This document shows, in pieces, positions 25,370 to 38,923 of a stretch of 64,000 bases of DNA (the stretch's first letter is position 1; every line of letters starts with the position of its first letter). The position numbers and the translations under genes are program-made. The notes beneath the pieces are model-generated. The model was not told where the DNA came from. It did not search any database and was given only the letters and a program-made list of their open reading frames with translations. Source of the stretch: Plectrocnemia conspersa (Eukaryota > Arthropoda > Insecta > Trichoptera > Polycentropodidae); contig VTFK01000301.1 in assembly GCA_009617715.1 (NCBI GenBank), positions 248,001-312,000 on the forward strand, written 5' to 3'.

Positions 25370-25720
25370 GCAGCGAGAAGTCAAATCGACCACTAGGGGT
25401 TAAAATCTTTACAAATGGCGACAATCTGGCCGGTCGTCCATTCCACGGACGTCCTTGCGGTTCACCCTGTTTTGGTCACGTCCCAAGGGCGGACAAATAG
25501 GCGCAGGTGTCGTCGTGTCGGCGCTACGCCCCCCTAATCCTGCGGTCTGAACACTCCGTGTCGTCGGTCTGATAACAAATGCGGTTCGATATGTTCCTTT
25601 GCGGTGCCGAAAGGGTTACGGGAGCGTTTATTGAAATTCTAATTTTGCTTAAAATGTCGCCGAGCTCCGAATTTGCGTATAATTGGGAGAGCTACGACAC
25701 GAATGCGCGCAGAGATAACC
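25370..25720. other. GC-rich island, candidate regulatory element or promoter
   Basis: One of the least AT-rich stretches in the window, with repeated GTCGT/CGTCGTGTCGGCG motifs, CGGACGTCC, and GGTATATAGC at its left edge. No open frame of note. A distal enhancer or an unannotated non-coding promoter are both possible. Confidence 0.3.
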
Positions 25721-27150
25721 ACTAATATATGTATGTATACATGTAAAGCTAGAGATGGCAGTACGATTTTCCGACAAGGGGTGAATGAACGTTCAATATT
25801 ATGAAAATTAAATATCAGTAGTGGTGATAATATTTTTTTATATAATTACTGCATTTGAATAGGAAAAATCTCACTTAGATAGTGAAAGTAATATTTAATA
25901 TAATAAAATAACAATAATTATTAGCAGTCCTATTTTGATTAAGTTCGATTAAGTCCAAAAATAAATTAATCAGTGAATTAATTTAAACACTTTTGATACA
26001 GCATTGAATCCTTTTTTTTGTTTATAGTGATTTATTTAATAATTTTCCATTTAATTATATTTTTCGATTAAACAATTTCTTCAAATACATTTTTATCATT
26101 AATATGATTCCAATGCATGCGTTTATTGAATGAATAATACAACCCATTTCAATTCCATTCAGGTCATGCAAATCAATTTTAATTTTAAAAGTACAGAATA
26201 ATTGATTTTTTTGCTTCTTTATATACAGTTCGAATTTTTTCGCTAGATAATGATTTTAAAAAATGTTTTTAATCTCATTTTTTTACTTTAGTTTTTAACT
26301 CTGATTTGTGTGCAACAGATTCTCTGTGATCAAAGTATTTTTTTCGAAAGGAGCTTAATTGTAACTTCTTATATTTTCCAGAAAATGTGATTTTATTGTT
26401 GGCCTATTATTTAGAAATTTTCATTACTATCGACGTTTCAGTTATAACAGTTCCGACGTTTCTGCAAGATGTGCAGCCAAATTTTATTCTGTATATGTTA
26501 AAACATTATTTTTGAGAAAAAAAATAATCTTTTTATATAATTTTGAGTTCGGCCTTGCTCCTCAAGATTAGCTTGAGACTCATTCAAGCAACTTGCACCA
26601 ATATTTCCATATGTTTTGTTATTGTTTTGGATTTTTGTATTAGTGGGACCAGCGATTGAGAAGTATTTATATTTTTTTAATTTTAACTTTTATGCTAAAA
26701 AAATAAAGAAAAACAAAATTCACGTTAAAAAAGTGCCGGAACGCCGTTCCACCGCGTTGCATGACAAAAAAACATTAACTATAAACAAAGTTTATCGATC
26801 TTTCTTAAAATATAGGTATATATATAAAACCCTAATATAAAATTCTTCTAGTCTTTATTTTTCATTTCTCCATCTCCTTTCTGTCTGTTGATTTATCTGT
26901 GCATATACAAACTAATATACTCATATTTAATTAACACAAATCAATCCATCATATTATTTTATTATAAACTTTTATAGTCTGCAACTTTTGCCATCTTTTT
27001 TCATACAATATTTATTTTTAAAAAACCTATGTACGAGGCATCTATGAATCGTTTATCAAAATTTTCAGCAAGTTTCATTGTCTTTCAAATATTCGAAAAC
27101 ATTTTCTAATATGTTTTTTTTATTTTTCTTAAAACTACGAAATACTCAAT
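25720..27150. other. AT-rich intergenic DNA, no gene seen
   Basis: Only short frames of AT-rich composition. Confidence 0.4.
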
Positions 27151-27151
27151 T

Positions 27152-27470
27152 CGAGGTGTGATTAAAAAAAACACGGTGAATGAATTTTTATAGAAGCAAC
27201 TGCTAACCCTACCTCCATTTAAAGTAATAAGTCCGGTATCCTGATCCGTTGAGATAGTCAGTGTCAAGTTTGAACAAGTTAGCTGGCTTCCAGAGCCGGA
27301 AGAGTGGGGTCATGTTTACCGTGTCTGTCGCGCATCATGGATTTTGAACAACGCGTTAACAATAAGTTTTTTAAGTGTCAAATAAGTTCGTGAAATGTTA
27401 AAATCACTGTATAGCGATACTGTTGTGAATCTGAATACTGTTAATAAGTGATATTTTTGCCCCCGGGTGC
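27152..27470 (+). mobile_element. Truncated mariner element (5' part only)
   Basis: It begins with a mariner-like terminus (CGAGGTGTGATTAAAAAAAA). After a leader the ATG at 27337 opens MDFEQRVNNKFF, and after a frameshift SSEMLKSLYSDTVV follows. This is the N-terminal helix-turn-helix start of irritans-type mariner transposases. The DD34D catalytic part and right end are missing. Confidence 0.65.
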
Positions 27471-30400
27471 AAATTATTCTAGTTATGCTACTGTTATTTG
27501 CTAATCTTAACGAATTGACAAGTGAACGTTCATTTGTAAACCTAATAAGTAGTTATTACGCTTTTGATAACTGGTTTTGCAAACCTAATAAATAACATTA
27601 GGAATGCAAATATAGGCAATTGTTAATCAATATTAATAAAATATAGGCAATTGTTAATCAAACTGCTAATATAAATTATTAACCGAAACATTTCGACAAT
27701 GCATGCTAATTTGCAAACTAAAAATAAGCATTTAGAGTTTTTTTTAAAACTGGTTGTTGCAAACACACTATCTAACATCACGCTGTGAATGTGAAGATAA
27801 CAATTTTAATTAAACGTCAAATGCATCTTAAACGAATTCACCAAAGAACGTCCGTTTTCAAAGCAAAATTAGCGCATAATATATGCTCTTAAAAACGGTA
27901 ATTTAAAAACATATTAAAAATTATTTATACATAGGCTGTAACAAAACTATTATACTATTTAAAAATGCATATTTGTATAAAAAAAATTATAGCCATGCAT
28001 GATTAAAAAATTGACAAAAATAATATAATATATACAAATATTAGCAATATTTTATAGTCTTCCACTTTAATTTCAATTAAAAAATATATTAGTTGAAAAG
28101 TATAGATTTTTAAATCAGTATAATAAATAAACAATAGGTTAAAACAAGTAAAAAATATTTGATGTATTTAATTAATATAAAAATAATAATATCTAAAAAT
28201 GAACATTCCAAAAGTATAATGTTAATGGTATTTTCCGTATATAAATTTATATTTTTAATCATACAGACAGGAAAATGTAACAAAATTCTAATTATCCCAT
28301 TAGACTACCGCCAGAAAATACACATTGCAATTAAATGCTCCTCTTCGCTTAAGTTCCACCTTTGATCGATTATACTACCAAATGTCCACAAATGTATGAC
28401 GCCTTAGAGTGCTGTTAAAGAGTAGCTGTCTTATGGAAAAGGCTTGGGAACCTTTCCAGGGGGACTGCCACCTGGGCTTTGCCCTTGATTGCTACCCCTC
28501 CCCCTTCCTATAACATTTTTTATAGGCGCTCACAGAGACTGCAACTTTTGTAGCATCACAAAGACTAAGCATTAGATAACATACCCCTACTGCATATAAA
28601 CTGCGTTATTTGCTTACATCACTTCCCAGTAGCTGCAGTATGTATATTTTTATATTTTATATATTTTTAAATGTATTTTTAAAAATAGTAAGAAAATGTA
28701 TTCAAACTTTCAAAGCCTAAATAGCGCCTTATTTGCCAGATATTATTAGGTTTTAATCCGTATGCTTATAAAGGATGTTATTATGCGTACATTCACAAAT
28801 TATTTTGCTTACAGAGCTTTTTGTTTTTCTTACAAAACATACGCAAAAAATTGGAATATGTATTTTTTAGAATGCAATTTTACGCATTCAAAACGCTGCT
28901 TCACCCGTCAATGCACCAGCTCACACCACATTACACAAAGTATAGTCAATGAGTAAATATTTTTATTTCACCCTTTACACGTTGCAAGATGAATATTATT
29001 CTTATTAAATCTAATCCTAAAAGAGCATTTATATACCATGTGTAATAAATAAACCGATTAAGTCTATTTTTATTACACCATTCGATTCGCTCCATTCGAT
29101 AATTACTTATAGGAATTACACAGCTGATGAAAAGACGTGTTCTAATTTCGTTTCCCATTAGTTGAACCAATTTTCGGGATACAAGAAACGGAATCTTATG
29201 ATAGTATCTCGACGATGGGCGTGATTAGAGTTTACCCGAATCAAACATCAGGTGAGCGGGAGCAAGGAATTAAATCCAATTGGGTTAATATTTGGGCTAG
29301 ATAATATTATATTTTGAAAGCTTTACACATAAATCAAACTATTGCAATGCACTACACATGTGACAAATTGTAGCACAAATTATTTAAAATTATTAAAGTA
29401 TTGTAGATATTTAAATATATAATACATTATATATACAAGTTTGTATTATATTGTAGTATATAATATATACACATATAACTCAAATATACACAGGTGATCA
29501 AGGAAACATTGAATTCGGCAATACAAGTAAACGGATTTGAATTCATTCAGTGGTTTAATTGATTAACTAATCACATTTCACGGTTTAACACTACAAGGCA
29601 AATTCTAATTGAATATTAGTTATGCGTGTTTTGTTTACATATAGACGTTTTGTATAGTAATTTTATACAATTATTGATCTTTTATATATTATTACATGTC
29701 GATTGAATTTTAATCTATGAGATATATTCAAAAGAGTCATACTCGAATAATATTTGGGACAAAAATTTTTGCCATATTTTTTTAAATATGTATTTCATAT
29801 AACCAGAAACTTTCTTAGTTAAATTAAATCAGTTATAAATAAAACTTATTTTATTAGTTGAACACTATAATGCTTTGTTGACTGTATCTGAATTAGATTA
29901 ATAATTCACAGCCCACAGGTTTCGTGGTTCCGCCCTTTACTATTAGCAATATGTTTCCGCCGAAGGGAATATATTGACTTACACAGACAAAACAGATATA
30001 GGATATTCTATATAAACAAAGCCAAAACATTTAACTTTTATACAATTACAACTAAAAGATAATTGATGCGAAACAAGCGGCAGAAGTAAAAAGTAATCGC
30101 CGTTTACGTTTTTTTTACGGAGGAAGTCCGTGACAAATTTTGTTTGCCGTGAACATGACAGCAACTTATTTAATTTCGGTCCGAGATTTGCCGGAGAATT
30201 ATTTTCTTTAAATTTAATTAATTATCCGCCTAGCTACCAAATTCGGAAACGGATCTCGAAGATTCAGAAAAGAAAATCTTTTTCTGGCAAATGAAAAGTC
30301 TGGCAAAAAAACGGCTATAATATTACCGGATGTTGCACATTTAATTTTTGCAGTGATAAATCATTCTGCACTTTAATATAAAATCTGATTTTTTTGAAAG
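27470..30400. other. AT-rich intergenic DNA, no gene seen
   Basis: A GC-richer patch at 28430-28510 (GGAACCTTTCCAGGGGGACT) may be a MITE piece. The stretch 30050-30300 is mildly GC-rich. Nothing is identified. Confidence 0.35.
27608..27662. repeat. Short direct repeat
   Basis: AATATAGGCAATTGTTAATC occurs twice within about 55 bases. Confidence 0.7.
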
Positions 30401-31480
30401 AAAACAACATATGTTTTAGCAGTAAATGTAAAAAGTTAAAATTATAGTTTCACATATAGCGATCCTTTCGTTAAAATTTAAACCTACTGAGTTACGCGTG
30501 TTTAAAATTTTATACTTTTCGCCATTTTGCAAAAAAATTGACAAAATGGATTTTGCTAACAAACATACACAGCATGCTTAAGAATTCTATACTGTCACAA
30601 AAATTAAAATTCAAATATGTATAAATAAGCTCACACTGACCTTCACTATATTGAAAATCTTATGAGCGTATGTATGGTGGGTCGATCGACTCATCACACT
30701 AAACGTGGTTTGAAAAAAAAATACTTTTATTTTTTAATTTTAAATTTTTTTTAACGGTATCGTGAGTATATTCAAAAGCTCTATTTCGTATTAAAAATTC
30801 AAGTCTATATCTTTAAAAGGAACCAAATATGAGCGTTAACTATATGTCAAGTCGCATAAAAGCTCGTTCGGGGGCCCGGTCAATATACCGTAATACTCGT
30901 TTTTTATTAAAAAAAATAATTAAAAATTGTTTTTAAATTCAAATTAAGCTTCTAAACACTTTTTACATACAACATTTTTTAGTAAAATTTCATTTTGCTA
31001 AGTTATGACACTTTGTATTTTTACATTGGCCACAAAACGTATAAGGGGTGCTCGGTAGTTCTATACGATACTAAAAAAATAATTTTTAATCTTTAAAACC
31101 AAGCAGTTAAGATCGTTAACTCTTCTATGGGTCGTATGGGGGTCCGTTCGAACTGATACATTGCTTGTTTTGAAGCAAAAAACTATTTTTTTTATATTTT
31201 ATTTGGATGAAATTTAGGCTTTTAAACGTTTCATACATAGCAATATTTTTGTTAAAATTTAAACCTACCAAGTTACGAGTGTTTAAATTTTTATACTTGT
31301 CGCCATTTTGCAAAAAAAAATTGACACATTGGATTTTGCTAGCAATCATATACAGGATGCTAAAGAATTCTATATTGTCACTAAAATTAAATTTAAATAT
31401 GTATAAATAAGCTTACACTGACCTTAACTATATTGCAAGTCTTATAATGTATGGTGGGTCGATCGACTAAAAAATTAAAT
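30400..31480. repeat. Three-part diverged tandem repeat
   Basis: A block with TTAAAATTTAAACCTAC and GCCATTTTGCAAAAAAA, ending in TGGTGGGTCGATCGACT, occurs at about 30465-30700 and about 31245-31470 at roughly 80-85% identity. A more diverged middle copy of its first part lies at about 30970-31060. The motif GGGGG(C/T)CCG(G/T)TC also recurs (about 30870 and 31138, weaker at 31046). No coding frame. Confidence 0.6.
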
Positions 31481-31489
31481 GTGTTATAT

Positions 31490-31700
31490 ATAAAATTAGT
31501 AAAAATATATTTTCACTGCTATTTATGTGAAATTATATCGGAATGTATTTTTAATAGTGAAATATAATTTATCTGACATATGTTAGTAAATTATATGCTA
31601 CTTTAAGTTTTCATTTGCCTTTCCGTTTTCAAAGTGATTTTAACACAAAATTTAGCAACAAAGTCACAAAAATAATACTATTACATGCGAGTTTAAAACA
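31490..31700. mobile_element. Foldback-family flank fragment
   Basis: TATCTGACATATGTTAGTAA and TTTTCAAAGTGATTTTAA match the left flank of the copy at 50.6-50.77 kb. The palindromic core is absent. Confidence 0.45.
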
Positions 31701-32869
31701 GCTTGTTTATTCAAAACACAACATAATTCGAGCAGTTTTTAAATATATTTAGATTTTATTATAAAGTATAAATAAATTTCATTGAAATATTAGATAAAAT
31801 TTTATACAATACAGCAAAAATAAATATAATTTAAAAGTCTGAATTAGTTATAATCTTAGTATTTGCGCATTTAAAAGTTACTTGTAAATATCAGATTATA
31901 AGAAAGTTTGGGAATATTTTTTATGTAAAATATTAAACGTCGTTTCGACTGTTCAATCATTTCGGTTTCAACGATAAATTTTATGCGTGTTTTATAAAAA
32001 AATATACTGTAAAAAATCCTAATGTACAATTTTTCACTGTAACAGTAAAATAAATAATCAGTGTCTTAAAAATTAGGCTATAATATTCACCAAATTATAA
32101 AAGAATCTCATTTGTAATTTTACCTTTTTTAAGCCATTTGATTTTTTCTTTAATATTATTTATAAATAATAAGTATAAACCTCTTAAAAATACTTTTACT
32201 TATTGCCATATTTATTAAAATGAATCAAACTTTAATACACACAAGATTTTTTAATTCAACTTAAATTAATTTTATTAGTAAATCCATAGATAATATAAAA
32301 ATATTCTGATTTTATATATATATACAATATTATTTTTACGCGTCATAATTATAAATTTTTTTAATTTATAAATATTTTAAAGTAATTGGAATCCATGGGT
32401 AAATATAGAAAATAAAACATTTTTGCGTAATTTACACTATGCTCTCTCTGTTGATTTTTCGACGGATACAATAATAATTATATTTAGTATATAATTGCTC
32501 TTTCTCGGAATTCACCATAACAATATACATTTCTATTCTCTAAATTTTCCTAAGCATTTCATTGTTTAAACGTTTTTCGTATAATTGCTTTCAGTAGACA
32601 TAAGAAACATCTCGAGGAAGCTCTTCTCATTAACATCAGAGATTGCTCATTAGGTCTTTTGGGGAATAACGTACAGTTGGTGTTCTTTGTTTCTATTGTT
32701 TTGGAGCATTTAATGCTTTTTAGAATTTATTTTTATAGCCTTTATTTATTTATTATTTATAAATGATATATTTAATCAACTAAGTGTATACGTTTTACTT
32801 GAAAAATGAAGCACTATAGTTAAGTAAATTTCATTATTAAAAATATTTCTCAATATACACTTTAGACGT

Positions 32870-33310
32870 CAGTTTTCCTGCCCACCCTACGTCTCATTCA
32901 TTAATAAATACAGCCTTTTCTTCTCTCGAGACGCGGCGCGTTCCACTTAAAAAAGCTTCTCAAACGCTCACGGCCAATTAAGAAATCATAGTCGCCGTCG
33001 CATGAAGGCTTTAAAGTTTAATTCTGCCGCTGCTGCCTGTAAGATTTCCGCCGTGAAAAATCTCGCGCAGGTCTCGGCGAAATCCCACAATGGAGCGTTC
33101 TCGGTTCGCGTCGATTACTTATTAAACTTGTCCGCTTTCTATTCCGCCAGCTTCCAGGAACGCTCCTTGGAGACGCTCCACAATCTGGCGAGCCCATGAA
33201 ATATGGAAATCCCCGGTTGTTGTAATCATCGTGCGCCTAGATGATTACAATGCGATAAAGAAGCCTCGGGGCTCACGCCGGGGAAAACTCTGCTTCTTTC
33301 CCTTTAATGT
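32870..33310. other. GC-rich island with homeodomain inverted repeat
   Basis: It contains perfect 11-base arms TTGTAATCATC (33220-33230) and GATGATTACAA (33240-33250), plus CTCGGGGCTCACGCCGGGG. A 65-residue frame spans part of it but has no family match. Candidate enhancer. Confidence 0.35.
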
Positions 33311-34389
33311 ATTGTAATACAAGGCGCGTCGATGTTTACAAGATAACAAAGAGATTTCTTAACATGATTGCCGGCTCGGTTGCCATAATTTTCAATTACT
33401 TGATTTACAAGATTTGATCTATACAGTCGAAAATCACAAGAAACGATCTGACCTTGATTTAAATCAGCATTGTTTAGCATATTTTCTATAACGATCGACT
33501 TTTTTATACAAAAATATGTATCAATTGTTTTGCAAAGACTAATGTACCTTAAAAATATAAATAAAAATGTACACAAATCAATATGTGATATACAATAAAA
33601 AAAAATACGAAATTAACTAAAACAACCATGTGGTATCAATGTTCAATACACGATAATATTTTTTAGTTAAAATATGGCCGCACAATTTGTGCGATAAAAT
33701 ATTACAAGATGAGATTCAATGTGACTGCTCGGTTGAACCAGATAGTATGATCTAAGTGGGAGCAATTGTTATCTGACGTATTGATTCAGTCTTATATTAT
33801 TTTTCCCATTTGTCTAAGATTTGTCAAAAGAAAAGTATAAAATACTTACCGCTTAGTATCATAGCTCACATGCTCAGAGATTCAGTTGACTAGGAGGAAC
33901 CAGACCAAGCCAAAAATCCGCTGATTTTCGAGGTCGGTCGACGAGAGTATTAACCACTCATCAACTGATTAGTTTTTCAAGATATGAATCGTCTGTTAAT
34001 GAACAAAAATTTTTTTTAAAATTGTGCTTTTTCTTGAAACGCTTGTGCTTATCATTTAATTTACCTTTGCTTATATCTAGCTAGATCTACAAAATTATTT
34101 TAATATTTTTAATAATTGAATGCTAAGTCGTTTGTGTCGAATTTTTGTAAGCTCCAACGGTAACGATACAGCGTAAATGATTCCTCATTTTCTAAAAAAA
34201 TATTGTATTATACTATATATAGTACTTTGTATTTTTTAAAAATACGAAATATATTTATATACATATAATAATTATGTATATAGATGTTGAATTGCTAATT
34301 TTATAATCGGTCGGTTGATTTTTTAAACTGAACTTGTAATATATATATATAGATAGTACATCTCAAGAATTATCTAAATCGAAAGGCAG

Positions 34390-35060
34390 ATATTTATTTG
34401 AAATTACCTTAACGAGAAGAAACGAATCAGAGCCATCAAGCAGAATAAGGAATCTCACGTGACGTCCAATTACAATATCCTGTTCATTTTTCACGCCATT
34501 TCTTTTATTTTCGATTCAATTCCAGACAAGCCGCGTCAACCGTTCGTTGGACCTTAACGACCTTTGAAATGGTATTTCTCGCCGATCCACTCAAATTAAA
34601 TATCGTTTTGTCGCCGGATTCATTTCTTCTCATTCTCCTTCATTTCTTCGTCAATATTCTAAAGTCGAATTAATTTATAGATCCATTAGCGGCGAGGAAA
34701 CACTCCCTGCGCGAGAACAGACACTTTGAATCGTTCGTTGTGGCGACGCGTGGCCTGAATAATGGATCAATTGCTAAATATTGACAATCGCTCGATGATT
34801 GATTAATGTGGGTTGGGCTCGTGGAAAACGAAGGCGATGGTGAGAGTGTAGTTGAGGTGTGTATAAAGTGCTCTTTATCGAGATCTCCGCCGCTGGAATC
34901 CGAGCGGAGCGAAGAGGAAGTGTTACCGCATCGGTGTGGCAACAAAGAAACCGACTTAAAACTCGCGACACGAAAGAAATATTCTCAGAATAGGTATTCC
35001 AACTATTGAAAAACTTATTCTTCTTCTTTTTGCGTCATTTCCGATCGCAGACGCAACCAC
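34390..35060. other. GC-richer island with Exd/Hox-type site
   Basis: It contains TGATTGATTAAT at 34796-34807, which fits a combined Extradenticle/Hox site. Overlapping short frames on both strands look like composition shadows. Candidate regulatory element. Confidence 0.3.
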
Positions 35061-35766
35061 AACCATTATTCATCAATATAATATGATATAATCTCTGCTC
35101 ATACATATTCAGTGTTTTTAATAATTTATTGTAGAATTTAAATCACATTAAATTTTACACAGCTTAGAGATTCTAGATAAACTGTTTATGTATGTGCCAC
35201 TTAATTAAACAATAATACATGTTTTTACGACACAGATTTTATATTAATTTGTAAAAAAAAAATTCAAGTCATATTTTTCCCCTCACATATAGTTCAATTT
35301 TATTTTTTTATTTTAATCGTATTGCAATATACTCAAAAAATATTTATGTACATATTTTTAATGATGAATTATATAGTATATTGATATTGAAACAAATATA
35401 AAATATTTTAATTTAAATGGAAAAAAATATTTTTAAAACTTATCTTTTTTTTAATTGATTTGACAAATTACATTTTTCTGAACTTTTTATAATAAAAATT
35501 TAAACATGCTCCCAAAATTATTCTTGTTGTCATTTTTTTACATGTAGTCGTTCTTATCATTTCTTCTGCTAGTATGTTACTCAATGAATTTAGCCATAAT
35601 TAGTTTAAAATCTGCTACTTATGCAATATTTGGTTAAGAAAAATCTTGAATACAGTTTTTGAACCTAATTTAAATATTAAATTATGCGCAAATTTTAAAT
35701 GTCATTAGCTTACTTTTGCCAAAACTCTTGCTTTCATTAATTCGACTGGTTTGTAGCTCTCCTACT

Positions 35767-36970
35767 CAGGGCCGGTCCTGGCGGGGGCGTGCGAGGCATT
35801 TGGGCGACCAATTTTTAGAGTGCGGCCGATTGAATATGTAAGGAAATGTTAAAAAAATAATTTAAATTAATAGTAAGAAAAAAAACAATTTAATCCTATT
35901 CAGTGATTGATTATAATTTGAAAGATACAATAAATATGCGTAAAATTACTCTCGAGTTTCCCTAATCGATATTTTTTAACTAAACTTATATTTTTTTAGA
36001 TGCAATTAGTAACAAAACATGTTTTATCTAAAAAGATATTTAAATTTGCATATTTCCGTTTCTTGTAAATGATGCCTAACGCCACAAATTTTACGTTATG
36101 GTTTAAAATTTCTAATTGACTTTTTCCGTGTATTTTTTGATGCAATATTGAAAACCGTAAAATTGCCGATTTCTAGAAGTTAGTGCCTTAAAGTACCGTC
36201 GTATATCGTTCATATGAATGGAAAAATGCTATTTTTTTTAAATCTGTAAAAATGATTGCTAAGTTTGATTATATTATGTTAGATCAAATGAGCTTAAAAC
36301 TAATATGTCCCATTATTTGGGAAAATATTTTCTAAGCAAAATAATTTATTTATTAGCTACAGGTGAAAATAAATAATGCAAGTTATAAAACCTTCTAAAT
36401 ATTTTTCCATTATACTTGATTGTACACCGGACGTATGTCATATAGAGAAAATCACAATTATTGTAAGGTGTGTAGGTAGAAATATTTCAGATAAACAAAT
36501 CGTTATACGTGATTTTTTTAATTTCTGTGTGATTTCCTATTAGAAAAATTGGCATGTTATAAATTAGGTGTTTAAAATATTAGGGATCAGGGTTACGATA
36601 CTGTGTAAAAATATTGGCCTTCAAAAGCGCATATTAGAAATAAATCTAAGAGTACTCTTAGTTTCTTATAGTAATTCTCGTATTTATTTAATAATACTAG
36701 AGAAATATTTGATTTTTTCGCAATTATTCAGGAGCTATATAATTTTTTTTCTGCTTCTACATAACGATGGGATGTTTTGAAGAAACGCGTTTCAAATTTA
36801 ATTCTCAGAGCTCTTAGCGATTCAATGTGAGAAAGCAGCTATATGGTCCTTATGTCTTAATCTAAAAAACATAATAAGCAGTTAACTGAATTATTTAACG
36901 ATACTACCCAAGGTATAAAAGCAAAACATATGGCTCATTCGTTAGAGCAAAAAATATTTTCTATTAAATT
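35767..36970 (+). pseudogene. Dead hAT-superfamily transposase (DUF4371 type)
   Basis: It begins with a typical hAT end (CAGGGCCGGTCCTGGCGGGG). From 36252 the frames read MIAKFDYIMLDQMS and SHYLGKYFLSKIIYLL. From 36388 they read KPSKYFSIILDCTPDVCHIE then KITIIVRCVGRNI, the conserved DUF4371 block holding the catalytic-core Asp of SIILD. Later come DQGYD and TRFKFNSQSS-like pieces. Stops break the frame and the right terminus is not identifiable, so the 3' edge is approximate. Confidence 0.8.
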
Positions 36971-37898
36971 TATGTGTTCTATCATGCATACCAAAAAAAT
37001 TTTGCTGTTTTTTTAATTTAAACTAATAAAAAATTATAGTTTATTTTATTAAATTTCAACTCAAATTTTTTAGTAAAAATTTAAGTATTGTATTATTCAT
37101 TTTTTTATAAAATAATATATTTTAATACCTATCTGTATTTATTATTTAAAATGTATTTTTTGCTTCAGTAAAATATTACATTATATCGTTGTATTTATTG
37201 CTTCAGTAAAATATTACTAATTTTATTGTTTGATATTCGAAAAGTTGAGAATAACGAATATTTGGAATATATAGCTAATAGTCCATCTAAAATAAGTTAG
37301 ATCAAAATATCGATCTTTAATGTTATGGAAATCCAAATTTTTAATTTCATTTGGTTGCTAAAAATGAAATGACTATTAACACATTACGCGTATTCGCATG
37401 ATAGCAAAACTATTTCGAGGGTTAAAAATAATGTAACATAAGCTTGTAAAAATATCGTGTTAATTAAATTTGTATCGAAAGATGGCAATATATACATTTG
37501 TAGTTCAATTGCTAGCCTTTTGGCAAAACATATAAATATATGTATACTAAATTTAAAATTTTGCGAAAATAGAATACAGTAATGTGACAGCATTACAAAG
37601 TGTCACTGTATAAAAATAGTACTATTTGATAGTGGCTACATTTTGGCAAAACTAATTATATGGTTTAAAATTGATAAAAGATAAAAAATATTATAAAATG
37701 CTTTATATTTCAACCGTGTATATTTAATTATTTTTAGACTATTTCAAATATGGGAATACAGAAGTAACTAATAAAATCATTAATAAAAAAATATATGCTA
37801 AAAACAGCACAATGATTAATATTTTGATAATCTTAAACGTTGGCAATGCCATATGTTACAATATATACGGATTCCTGCAAAATATAATACATAATAGG

Positions 37899-38163
37899 CA
37901 GTGGCGTAACTAAGGGTATGTGCCGCCCAGGGCGATCCTTAAAATTGCCCGCCCCCCCCCACCCATACATTTTTTGCAGGGTCATAAAATCAGCATTTTT
38001 TAAAATAATAAATTGGTTATTATTTTTCTCTTGTTATTGGTGGATTTATATATGATTTAATGCATTCAGAGTTAAGAACCACACTAGACGATCCCATCGC
38101 GAATATGCCGCCCCCAAGCAAGTGCCGCCCGGGTCGGCCCGCCCCCACATAGCTACGCCACTG
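37899..38163. mobile_element. 265-base hAT-type MITE (copy 2, inverted to copy 1)
   Basis: It has ends CAGTGGCGTAACTA and TAGCTACGCCACTG. The interior is the reverse complement of 18034-18284, including GCAGGGTCATAAAATC and GACGATCCCATCGCGAATAT. Flanks ATAATAGG and ATGATAGA agree at only six of eight positions. It ends about 450 bases past the gene's polyadenylation signal. Confidence 0.88.
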
Positions 38164-38607
38164 ATGATAGAGGAACCTTGAGTTTTAGAAATGCATCATG
38201 GTTAAATAACGTAAGACTGTAAGCTTCAACATTTCATAGCCTTTAGAGCTTTGATGAACATATTCAAAGAACCCTAAATTTTAAAAGCATTTTAAGACAT
38301 GGGTCACTATTGTAAAGCATATTTATTTTTCGTTGCATAGTATAATAGATTAAATACCTCTCTTATAGTGCATCGGTATGGCACAGCCTCATTGCTTATA
38401 AAGAAATTGTACTATCGATCGCCAAATAGGTGCTAAACCAACAGTAAATATATCTGTACATAGCTAATAGATATTCACATTTAAATGTAATAAATTGTAA
38501 TATATTCTATAAATATTAAAAATAACATTTATATCACAAAATATATTTATTTGAGAGATCTTTTTATATACATTTTTTTAACATAAAAATATAATTTTTG
38601 TGTCATA

Positions 38608-38613
38608 TTTATT
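38608..38613 (-). terminator. Polyadenylation signal AATAAA
   Basis: AATAAA on the minus strand lies about 130 bases after the stop codon. It is the first canonical signal downstream of exon 4 and would give a short 3' UTR. Confidence 0.55.
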
Positions 38614-38744
38614 TACATGTATTTAAAAAAGCGTTGAGGTGGTTTTGTGTTCTGTACGCGCTGTGAAATATTTTTTTAAATAAAATTTAGCTATACGAGT
38701 CTCTTCGGGTGGTAACTGAATTGTCGATTTTCATTACATTGATT

Positions 38745-38923
38745 TTAATAATATCCGTATCCCAATCCGTGGCCGTGACCGTGGCTGTGACCGTATCCGT
38801 ATCCGAGTCCGCTTCCGTATCCGTATCCAAGATCGTGTCCGTGTCCAGCATAGGATATTTGGTTGGCGTAGCTCACAGCTGGAGCGTGGTGTCCATGATA
38901 TCCCAATCCAGAATAGCCGAGAC
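38745..38923 (-). CDS. Coding exon 4: Gly/Tyr/His-rich C-terminus and stop
   Basis: The 179-base exon opens after TTTTAAAG (a weak pyrimidine tract) and completes a split Gly codon. It encodes residues 93-150 and ends in TAA. It contains YSGLGY, an Ala/Val/Ser-containing spacer (APAVSYANQISYAG), alternating GYGYG, and HSHGHGHG. The open frame on the opposite strand here is only a shadow of the repeats. Confidence 0.92.
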
